Source of the DNA: Oscillospiraceae bacterium
Lineage (GTDB): Bacteria; Bacillota_A; Clostridia; Oscillospirales; CAG-272
Length of the DNA stretch: 13,926 nt
Direction: 5' to 3'
Assembly (NCBI GenBank): GCA_015064195.1
Contig: SVSO01000057.1
Coordinates: forward strand, 1-13,926
Made by a program: the position numbers and the translations under genes. Under the pieces are notes generated by a model. It saw nothing but the letters and a program-made list of their open reading frames with translations. It ran no database searches and was not told where the DNA came from. The stretch's first letter is position 1. Each line of letters starts with the position of its first letter. Below, piece after piece: positions 6,881 through 12,406 of the stretch.

Positions 6881-7314
6881 GATTCCACCTTGAAGGTGTA
6901 GCTTGCGCCTTCTGTGATGGGCGTTACATCCACGCCGGTGGACGCATATTCGTCACCGATGTAGAATGCCCAATACGTGCCGTCCACATCGTAGTCAGCG
7001 GTAATACCGTTGACCAGCTTGACATACAGACCGTAAGGCCCGGGGTCGCCGGCGATCAGACCAAGCTCCGTCAGCGCATCGCCCACAATGGTCTTGTCTG
7101 TTTTGACCGTGCAGGAAACCGAGTTCCCGTCCTTGTCCGTCACCGTGAACGCGAAGGAATTTGCGCCCTCGCCATAAGTCTCGCCGTCGGTGATGGATTC
7201 CACCGTCATGGTTTTTTCTTCGCCGCAGCCGACTGCCGTCAGTGTCAGGGCCGCAGCTAACACCATGCAGAGGATGAGCGACAGAATTCGTGTGAATTTC
7301 GTCTTTTGCATCAT
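6877..7314 (-). CDS. DUF4430 (transcobalamin C-like) lipoprotein
   Basis: This 145-residue lipoprotein has an N-terminal signal with a lipobox ending at C30 (LTAVGC). The mature region is one DUF4430-type domain (about 36-145): an opening strand, DALTELG, then GLYVKLVNGITADYD, the signature YWAFYIGDEYASTGVD and a closing EGASYTFKVE strand. Pfam relates this domain to the C-terminal domain of transcobalamin and intrinsic factor. GGAG lies 8 nt before the first of two consecutive ATG codons (7314 or 7311). It is the first gene after a cobalamin riboswitch and overlaps the S component. I infer that it captures cobalamin or a corrinoid at the outer face of the membrane and hands it to the S component. 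Confidence 0.85.
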   Translation of the reverse strand: MMQKTKFTRILSLILCMVLAAALTLTAVGCGEEKTMTVESITDGETYGEGANSFAFTVTDKDGNSVSCTVKTDKTIVGDALTELGLIAGDPGPYGLYVKLVNGITADYDVDGTYWAFYIGDEYASTGVDVTPITEGASYTFKVES

Positions 7315-7390
7315 TTTGCATTCTCCTATTAAAAAATATTCACCCCGTCAGCCGGCACTCGCAGCTGTCCTTTCGGATATGAGATGTTGT

Positions 7391-7546
7391 CTGCTGCCAT
7401 GTATTTCGACTCGGTTCCCTCCTGCCGCCTTCTCGGAAGACTCCAATGGCTTGTCCCCGTGCTGCGGACACGGGCAGGCAGAAGCGTGATGAACCATACG
7501 GCGACGTGCTCGTGCGGGATTCTCACCCGCTTCCATGAAACAGCAG
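7391..7546 (-). promoter_or_regulatory. Cobalamin riboswitch
   Basis: Read on the minus strand, the leader carries the conserved cobalamin core: GGAAGCGGGTGAGAATCC then CGCAC (about 7534-7512), a GCACGTCGCCGTATGG segment (about 7509-7494), GCCATTGG (7450-7443) with GAGAAGGCGG (about 7434-7425), and a final GAGTCGAAATACATGG stretch (about 7412-7397). CTGCTG (7546-7541) pairs with CAGCAG (7396-7391) to close P1. The promoter directly upstream would start transcription within a few bases of P1. A U-run (7331-7336) sits just before the ribosome binding site, but I could not fold a convincing intrinsic terminator, so the mode of control (translation or termination) is unresolved. Ligand binding normally switches uptake genes off. 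Confidence 0.9.
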
Positions 7547-7550
7547 TATC

Positions 7551-7579
7551 ATTATAGCACGCCCGACGCGATTTGTCAA
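7551..7579 (-). promoter_or_regulatory. Consensus promoter of the cobalamin-riboswitch operon
   Basis: Perfect TTGACA (complement of 7574-7579), a 17-bp spacer and perfect TATAAT (complement of 7551-7556), with an extended TGC before the -10. The TGA stop codon of the upstream lacI-type gene lies inside this -35 hexamer. Confidence 0.88.
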
Positions 7580-8583
7580 GCGTTTTCTGTGGATTTTCGC
7601 ACCACAAGCTCCGTGGGCAGCAATACCGTTTCCGGCTCCCACGGCTCTTTGCTGCCGATCATGCGGAGCAGCCGTTCCACTGTGGTTTTCGCGATGGCGC
7701 GGATATCCTGTCTTACAGTGGTCAGCGGCACGGGCGACGCGATGGAGAAAACGGAATCGTCAAAGCCGGTGACAACGCAGTCCCGCGGCACGGAGATCCC
7801 CCGCTCGGTGAGCAGATTGACCACGCCCAGCGCCATGAAATCGTTGACGCAGATGATGGCATCGGGAAGATTGTCGAGCAGCTTCTCGGCGGCTTCTCTG
7901 GCGCAGGTGTAATCCACCGCCGCCAGATGCTCGGTGCGGATCTCCACATCCGCATCCGCCACGGCTTCGAGAAACGCGATCTGCCGGCAGTCGAGGGTGT
8001 AGACTCCCTGGGGGCCGGTGAGATAGACAATGCGGCGGGGATCTTTCGCCAAAATGTGCGCTGTCAGCTTGCGCATTCCTTCGCGCAGATCACACAGCAC
8101 GCAGTCCATGCCCTCAGCGACGGTAGTAGCGCAGACGGTGGGAATGCCGCAGTTGTCGAGAAGCGTGCGGGATTCGTCCAGACTGGCCGCAATGTTGATG
8201 GGCACATAGACGATGCCCTCCACCCGTGCGGCAATGAGGTCGCGAATGGCGCGGGCTTCCTTTTGCGGATCGTTGCCGGAAATAAAAATGGACAGCGAAT
8301 ATCCGCTTGCCGCCATGCCCTCGGACAGCTCCTTGACCAGCGAGGCGTAGTAAACATTCTCGATGTCCGGTACAACAAGTCCGATGATGCCGCTTTTCTG
8401 AAGCACCAGCCGTCTGGCATTGGTGTTCGGCACATAGCCCATGGCTTTTGCGGTTTTGATGACCTTTTCCCGCGTTTCCAGCTTGACGAGGGGATTATGA
8501 TTGAGGGCGAGGGAAACGGTTGCCTCCGAAACGCCCAGTGTCCTTGCGATATCCTTGATGGTGACTGCCTGTTTTGGTATCAT
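7576..8583 (-). CDS. LacI-family transcriptional regulator
   Basis: This 335-residue repressor-type regulator has an N-terminal LacI helix-turn-helix (residues 8-27; VTIKDIARTLGVSEATVSLALN), a hinge (about 48-62; GYVPNTNARRLVLQKSG) and a periplasmic-binding-protein-like sensor domain (66-330) with typical blocks such as IIGLVVPDIENVYYASLV, AIICVNDFMALGVVNLL and VTGFDDSVFS. I chose the ATG at 8583 because GGGAG lies 7 nt upstream; an in-frame ATG 10 codons earlier has no ribosome binding site and would fall near the transcription start. The target operon is not evident; neighbours are vitamin-type operons with RNA leaders. Its effector is probably a sugar or nucleoside. Confidence 0.95.
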   Translation of the reverse strand: MIPKQAVTIKDIARTLGVSEATVSLALNHNPLVKLETREKVIKTAKAMGYVPNTNARRLVLQKSGIIGLVVPDIENVYYASLVKELSEGMAASGYSLSIFISGNDPQKEARAIRDLIAARVEGIVYVPINIAASLDESRTLLDNCGIPTVCATTVAEGMDCVLCDLREGMRKLTAHILAKDPRRIVYLTGPQGVYTLDCRQIAFLEAVADADVEIRTEHLAAVDYTCAREAAEKLLDNLPDAIICVNDFMALGVVNLLTERGISVPRDCVVTGFDDSVFSIASPVPLTTVRQDIRAIAKTTVERLLRMIGSKEPWEPETVLLPTELVVRKSTENA

Positions 8584-8616
8584 GTAAGATCTCCCATTTT
8601 TTGCTTTGATCATTTT

Positions 8617-8645
8617 ATTGTATCACAGTTGCCCGTCAAATGCAA
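8617..8645 (-). promoter_or_regulatory. Promoter of the LacI-family gene
   Basis: TACAAT (complement of 8617-8622) is preceded by an extended TGA and, 17 bp further upstream, by TTGCAT (complement of 8640-8645). The -35 is weak; the extended -10 compensates. It sits between the 20-bp palindrome and the start codon. Confidence 0.58.
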
Positions 8646-8648
8646 GCG

Positions 8649-8690
8649 GCACAATGACCAAATATAGCAAGCTATATTTGGTCATTGTGC
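8649..8690. repeat. Perfect 20-bp inverted repeat after the kinase stop codon
   Basis: Arms 8649-8668 and 8671-8690 are perfect reverse complements separated by only AA. The structure begins 3 bases after the kinase stop and ends just before the lacI-type promoter. Neither strand has a T-run after it, so it is not a textbook intrinsic terminator, although a hairpin this strong could end or stabilise the kinase mRNA. Alternatives are a protein-binding site or the relic of a small palindromic element. Confidence 0.85.
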
Positions 8691-8693
8691 TGT

Positions 8694-9755
8694 TCAATTC
8701 AGGATGAAATCACAGCGGGAACGGATATCAAAGGTGTCGAAATACCGCTCCTCCATGGGGATCCACTCGTTTTTGAAGCGGGTCAGCATGAAATCTCCGT
8801 CCCGCTCCTTGATGCGGCGGAGCTGTTCATCCGGTGCGGCATCGGAAAACAGCGCGAGATCGTAATACTTGCCGAAGGCGGGATGGAGGGCGTAGGAGCC
8901 TTCACAGAGGATGAGGCGCGACGGCCCAATGCGGCGCGGCTCGTCGGCATAGGCAAAGGTGGAACATTCAAACACCCGATACGCGAAGCCGTCCGCATCC
9001 CGCAGATGAGGCACAACTTCGTCGATAAACCGCTCGCGGTGAAGATTGCCGCCGACCTCTGCCAGCCGCTTCTCACAGCGAAGCTCCGGCGGCAGGAAGA
9101 AATCGTCCATGTGTACAATTTCCGCGGCAAAAATTTGTGCAATCAGCCGTGCGGCGGTGGATTTTCCGGATGCGCACCGGCCATCGATGGCAACCACCAC
9201 CCGCTCATTTTGTGAAAGCAGGTGATCGATCGCCGCCACCGCATCCATGAGCCGCACGAATTTTGAATCGATGACGCGATAGGCTGGCAGGTAGGCCGTG
9301 CGATAGGCATCGCTGTGGCTGACGGCGGGGCATCCGGCGGCCCGGTATGCGGCGAGATAATCCGCCAGCTCCTGCGACTTGAATCCGAACACGCCCTCAT
9401 GGCAAAGCTGAGTCAGCAGTTCGATCCGCTCATCAAACCGGCGGCGGGCATCGGAATCGGCCACCATATCGGCGGCAGTGGCGCAGAACATCCGATGCAG
9501 GATCGAAAGCTCCGCGTCCGTCATGGGCGAGGTGAGATAGACGCGGGAAATCTCACCGAGGCTCTCAATCTTCCGCTGTCCGGTATGCGCCGTCCGGTCG
9601 TATTCGGCGCGAAGCCGCTCCCATGCGGCTTTTTCGGATGCGATCATGTGCCCGCCGGCGAATACGCTCTGGAAAATGAGCTTCACCGCATCGCAGGGCT
9701 GCATGAGGGGATAGATTTCTGCATGATGGCGCAGGATTTGCATGAATTCGTTCAT
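8694..9755 (-). CDS. Uridine-kinase-like P-loop kinase with extra N-terminal domain
   Basis: This 353-residue cytoplasmic protein has a C-terminal kinase half (about 183-353) of the phosphoribulokinase/uridine kinase fold: Walker A GRCASGKST (192-200), HMDDFFLPPE (215-224), where uridine kinases have DSFY, a Walker-B-like LILCEGSYALHP (281-292) and a lid RRIKERDGD (313-321). The first about 165 residues (HHAEIYPLMQPCDAVKLIFQ, then FGFKSQELADYLAAYR) form a mostly helical extension that I do not recognise. AAGGA lies 7 nt before the ATG at 9755; a longer reading from 9806 would overlap the S-component gene. It follows the S component by 28 bp in one operon. I infer that it phosphorylates the imported compound. 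Nicotinamide riboside kinase, pantothenate kinase (CoaA type) and uridine kinase share this fold, so the substrate stays open. Confidence 0.85.
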   Translation of the reverse strand: MNEFMQILRHHAEIYPLMQPCDAVKLIFQSVFAGGHMIASEKAAWERLRAEYDRTAHTGQRKIESLGEISRVYLTSPMTDAELSILHRMFCATAADMVADSDARRRFDERIELLTQLCHEGVFGFKSQELADYLAAYRAAGCPAVSHSDAYRTAYLPAYRVIDSKFVRLMDAVAAIDHLLSQNERVVVAIDGRCASGKSTAARLIAQIFAAEIVHMDDFFLPPELRCEKRLAEVGGNLHRERFIDEVVPHLRDADGFAYRVFECSTFAYADEPRRIGPSRLILCEGSYALHPAFGKYYDLALFSDAAPDEQLRRIKERDGDFMLTRFKNEWIPMEERYFDTFDIRSRCDFILN

Positions 9756-9783
9756 GTTGATGTCCTTCTTGGAAAAATGATTG

Positions 9784-10308
9784 TTATTCGGGCATAAGAC
9801 GTGCACGGCGGAGTGCCATGACGATCAGCGGGATGAGCAGAATGTGGCAGATGATGCCGGGGATCGCGCCGGTAATCGCCCCCGCGATGAAAGCGGAGAA
9901 AGTGAATTCGCTCACCTGAATAACGGACATGAACACCTTGACGATGCCCCAGACGATGCGTCCGGCTGCCATTGCACCGATGAGAGAGACATAGATGGAG
10001 AGAATATTCTTCGGCAGCAGGCGATAAAGCAGTCCGGCGGCGAGACCGTAGACGGCCAATTCAAATGCCATGGGGATCGCGGCCATCAACGGCGGCATGG
10101 AAAACAGCAGATAGCGAAGAAGCGGTGCAACTGCGCCGACGATCGCGCCCCAGATGGGGCCGCAAATGAAGCCGCAGAGGAGAGCGGGAATGTGCATGGG
10201 AGAGAGTGCCGAGCCGATTTCGGGAATCTGCCCGGTGAGAAATGGCAGTACCAGTGCCAATGCGAGGCACATGGCGGCAAAAGCGAGCTGTTTTGTGCGT
10301 TTGTTCAT
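9784..10308 (-). CDS. ECF transporter S component, substrate unknown
   Basis: This 174-residue membrane protein has about six hydrophobic segments (near 7-26, 38-55, 57-70, 76-96, 100-125, 135-165) and a basic C-terminal tail. SPMHIPALLCGFICGPIWGAIVGAVAPLLRY and PMAFELAVYGLAAGLLYR (two long conserved stretches within 36-95, here given in part) are characteristic of the PF12822-like ECF S-component family. I chose the ATG at 10308, with AAGGA 6 nt upstream, over a TTG five codons earlier. It heads an operon with a P-loop kinase and is preceded by an attenuator leader. No ECF ATPase or EcfT gene is present, so it must share the cell's general module. The vitamin or metabolite is not identified. 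Confidence 0.85.
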   Translation of the reverse strand: MNKRTKQLAFAAMCLALALVLPFLTGQIPEIGSALSPMHIPALLCGFICGPIWGAIVGAVAPLLRYLLFSMPPLMAAIPMAFELAVYGLAAGLLYRLLPKNILSIYVSLIGAMAAGRIVWGIVKVFMSVIQVSEFTFSAFIAGAITGAIPGIICHILLIPLIVMALRRARLMPE

Positions 10309-10320
10309 ATGGATTCCTTT

Positions 10321-10367
10321 CAATAAAAATAAGGCATCGGACGGTGATTGCTCGCCGCCGATACCTT
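10321..10367 (-). terminator. Attenuator/terminator hairpin before the S-component gene
   Basis: The transcript pairs 10352-10367 with 10331-10347 (16 positions, one bulged base, one mismatch, loop of 4) and continues into AUUUUUAUUG. It lies between a strong promoter and the start codon, 12 bases before the ribosome binding site ends, so it must be bypassed for expression. It would also stop read-through from the thioesterase gene. Confidence 0.82.
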
Positions 10368-10437
10368 CATGGTATGTGTTCGTTTCTATTGCCGGGGATA
10401 ACCGCTTCTGCGGATGTGACAGCTTCGTGCCGTCTAT
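10361..10437 (-). promoter_or_regulatory. Unassigned structured RNA leader of the S-component/kinase operon
   Basis: The approximately 75-nt stretch between the expected transcription start (about 10437) and the terminator folds locally: hairpin 10418-10434 (GACGGC/GCUGUC, loop of 5), hairpin 10402-10413 (CCGC/GCGG) and hairpin 10361-10375 (AUACC/GGUAU, loop of 5). The last one uses the GGUAU of the terminator's 5' arm, so the two hairpins are mutually exclusive, as in riboswitch attenuators. I could not match it to the TPP, THF, cobalamin, preQ1 or other consensus that I remember. A small-ligand riboswitch is the simplest reading; a protein- or ribosome-dependent attenuator is possible. Confidence 0.6.
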
Positions 10438-10443
10438 GGGGAT

Positions 10444-10472
10444 ATTATACCATATCCGTGGGGATTTGTCAA
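10444..10472 (-). promoter_or_regulatory. Consensus promoter of the S-component/kinase operon
   Basis: Perfect TTGACA (complement of 10467-10472), 17 bp and perfect TATAAT (complement of 10444-10449), with an extended TGG. The sequence TTGACAAATC is shared with the cobalamin-operon promoter. Confidence 0.88.
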
Positions 10473-10485
10473 GAGGGAATTGAAA

Positions 10486-11205
10486 TCAGTTGTCCTCCGT
10501 CATGATGATGGCTTCCACATTGGTGGAGCCGTCGCCGGTCTGGGTGCGGAAATAATACTGTCCGTCGCTTTCGGTCATGTAGACCTTCAGCGTGTCGCCA
10601 AGTCTTGCTTCGTTGGCAAAGCTGATGCTCATGCCGATGACCCGCTTTTCGTTCATGCCGGGGATGAAATCGCACAGCATATCCGGGTAGTTCGTGTTGT
10701 TCATGTGGCCGTTGCCGTCGATATCGCTGTAGACGATGGGACGCTCGCCCACTAAAGACAGTGACAGATCCCGGGGAATGTGGACACGCTTGGGTGCATC
10801 CAGCTCTAACGGCTCGTCAAGTCCGAAGCCAAGCTCAATTTCGCCCACGCGATAAAGCTTATGTTCATGGATGCCCACCAGCCCCCAGACAGAGGCGGCT
10901 TCGGCGATCAGCTCATCGCCGCGTCTTATCTGATAGCAGCGGTTGAAGCTGACGCCCCGGCTCTCACAGCCCCACGAGCTGACAGTGATGTCCTCATAGG
11001 CGCGAAGGGGATGATAGATGCTCATATTGATACGGCTGAGAATGAAGGCTGCGCCCATTTCGCGCAGTTCTTCATAGGTCGGGCCGAGATTTTTCAGCTG
11101 AAGATTGGCGGTTTCCTGCATATAGCGCAGTACCAGAGATGCGCGCACCAGTCCCGCCGCGTCACAGTCATGGGAGTTTACGCGGAAGTTTTCCGTCCAT
11201 TTCAT
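10486..11205 (-). CDS. Acyl-ACP thioesterase (FatA/FatB family)
   Basis: This 239-residue cytoplasmic enzyme hydrolyses acyl-acyl carrier protein to release free fatty acids. It is a double hotdog: the first domain (about 1-125) opens with NFRVNSHDCDAAGLVRASLVLRYMQE, and the second (about 148-239) carries the active-site motif DIDGNGHMNNTNY (161-173), with catalytic N165 and H167 and a likely third residue at E199 (FANEARLGD). Length and motifs fit bacterial thioesterases of Pfam PF01643. An AAGGAG sequence lies 12 nt before the ATG, somewhat far. No convincing promoter is seen between it and the fba terminator, so partial read-through from fba may supply it. No terminator follows before the next promoter 13 bp downstream. 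Confidence 0.92.
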   Translation of the reverse strand: MKWTENFRVNSHDCDAAGLVRASLVLRYMQETANLQLKNLGPTYEELREMGAAFILSRINMSIYHPLRAYEDITVSSWGCESRGVSFNRCYQIRRGDELIAEAASVWGLVGIHEHKLYRVGEIELGFGLDEPLELDAPKRVHIPRDLSLSLVGERPIVYSDIDGNGHMNNTNYPDMLCDFIPGMNEKRVIGMSISFANEARLGDTLKVYMTESDGQYYFRTQTGDGSTNVEAIIMTEDN

Positions 11206-11243
11206 GGATTGGAGATACTCCTTTCAGAATGAGTCAGTGAAAA

Positions 11244-11277
11244 TTCCGGTGTCAAAGCTTGCGCCTTGACACCGGGA
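11244..11277 (-). terminator. Terminator after the aldolase gene
   Basis: A 10-bp perfect stem (11246-11255 with 11266-11275; CCGGTGTCAA/TTGACACCGG) has a 10-nt loop. On the minus strand it is followed by AATTTTC, a short T-run, so termination may be incomplete and allow some thioesterase transcription. Confidence 0.72.
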
Positions 11278-11292
11278 TCATACAGCGATGGA

Positions 11293-12252
11293 TTAAAGGG
11301 TGTTTGCAGAGCCGAGAACATTGACGATCTTATGCTTAACCGTCTTCTTGACTTCCTCACGTGCAACGGAGAGGTAAGTTCTGGGGTCGAATACGGAGGG
11401 ATCGTCATGCATCACGCGGCGGATACCGGCGGTCATGGCAAGACGGATATCGGAGTCGATGTTGATCTTGCAGACTGCGAGGGTAGCTGCGCGGCGGAGC
11501 TGTTCTTCCGGAATACCCACTGCATCCGGCAGCTTGCCGCCGATTGCGTTGATTTCCTGAACATATTCCTGAGGAACGGAGGACGCGCCGTGGAGAACGA
11601 TGGGGAACTCAGGCAGACGCTTGCCGATCTCTTCGAGAATGTCGAAACGAAGCGGAGGGGGAACGAGGATGCCCTTCTCGTTTCTGGTGCACTGTGCGGG
11701 CGTGAACTTGTACGCGCCGTGAGAAGTACCGATGGAGATTGCGAGAGAGTCAACGCCGGTGCGGGTTACGAAATCCTCAACCTCGTCGGGACGGGTGTAG
11801 GAGGACTGCTCAGCAACCACATCATCCTCAACGCCTGCGAGAACGCCAAGCTCACCCTCGACAACGACGCCGCGCTCGTGAGCATACTCAACGACCTTCT
11901 TGGTGAGTGCAATGTTGTCCTCATAGGAATGATGAGAGCCGTCGATCATAACGGAAGTGAAGCCGCCGTCGATGCAGGCCTTGCAGATCTCGAAATCTGC
12001 GCCGTGGTCAAGATGGAGAGCCAGGTCGATGCCTGCGTCCTTGATTGCAGCCTGTGCGAGAGCCAGCAGATATTCCTGCTTTGCATACTTGCGTGCGCCT
12101 GCAGAAACCTGAAGGATTACGGGGGAACGAACTTCGCCCGCAGCCTCGGTGATCGCCTGAACGATCTCCATGTTGTTGATGTTGAAAGCGCCGATGGCGT
12201 AGCCGCCGGCATATGCTTTCTTGAACATTTCCTTAGTTGTTACAAGTGCCAT
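11293..12252 (-). CDS. fba: Class II fructose-bisphosphate aldolase
   Basis: This 319-residue zinc-dependent cytoplasmic enzyme interconverts fructose 1,6-bisphosphate and the two triose phosphates in glycolysis and gluconeogenesis. The family motifs are complete: AIGAFNINNMEIVQAI (19-34), the catalytic D82 and zinc ligand H83 in LHLDHGAD, E134 (VEGELG), H178 (GTSHGAYK) and H221 (VLHGASSVP), followed by KINIDSDIRLA for phosphate binding. Length and the 138-152 insert fit the clostridial FbaA branch; related tagatose-bisphosphate aldolases are shorter in this region. GGAG lies 11 nt before the ATG. It has its own strong promoter and a terminator. The product assignment is firm; fructose against tagatose specificity is slightly less so. 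Confidence 0.95.
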   Translation of the reverse strand: MALVTTKEMFKKAYAGGYAIGAFNINNMEIVQAITEAAGEVRSPVILQVSAGARKYAKQEYLLALAQAAIKDAGIDLALHLDHGADFEICKACIDGGFTSVMIDGSHHSYEDNIALTKKVVEYAHERGVVVEGELGVLAGVEDDVVAEQSSYTRPDEVEDFVTRTGVDSLAISIGTSHGAYKFTPAQCTRNEKGILVPPPLRFDILEEIGKRLPEFPIVLHGASSVPQEYVQEINAIGGKLPDAVGIPEEQLRRAATLAVCKINIDSDIRLAMTAGIRRVMHDDPSVFDPRTYLSVAREEVKKTVKHKIVNVLGSANTL

Positions 12253-12296
12253 AATTTTACACGCTCCTGTTGAATTTATTATTTTTCACTCTTATT

Positions 12297-12325
12297 ATTA
12301 TACTCTATTTTTCCGTACAAATCAA
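12297..12325 (-). promoter_or_regulatory. Promoter of fba
   Basis: TTGATT (complement of 12320-12325), 17 bp and perfect TATAAT (complement of 12297-12302) lie about 45 bp before the start codon. The hexamers and spacing match those of the glnA promoter. Confidence 0.8.
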
Positions 12326-12366
12326 GAGGGTACAGCAAATAATATGTTAAATTTTTCTGACAAAGC

Positions 12367-12394
12367 AAAATTCCCGCCGTGCGGCGGGAATTTT
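12367..12394. terminator. Terminator after the second solute-binding lipoprotein gene
   Basis: A perfect 12-bp stem (12367-12378 with 12383-12394; AAAATTCCCGCC/GGCGGGAATTTT) around GTGC has a T-run in its 3' arm on either strand. It terminates the minus-strand lipoprotein gene and separates it from the fba promoter. Confidence 0.88.
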
Positions 12395-12406
12395 TGGGGG
12401 AGGATC

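Noticed and set aside
8584..8613. Longer start for the LacI-family gene at 8613.
   Set aside because: The ATG at 8583 has a good GGGAG; the upstream ATG has none and lies only a few bases from the expected transcription start.
7573..8667. Plus-strand open frame of 364 codons opposite the LacI-family gene.
   Set aside because: It overlaps a clear LacI-family gene and part of the palindrome; there is no ribosome binding site and no domain.
11206..11260. A promoter for the thioesterase gene using the TTGACA in the aldolase terminator.
   Set aside because: No acceptable -10 lies 16-18 bp downstream; the TTGACA is explained as part of the hairpin arm.
11266..12273. Long plus-strand open frame opposite the aldolase gene.
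   Set aside because: The aldolase motifs on the minus strand are complete; the antisense frame has no promoter, ribosome binding site or recognisable domain.
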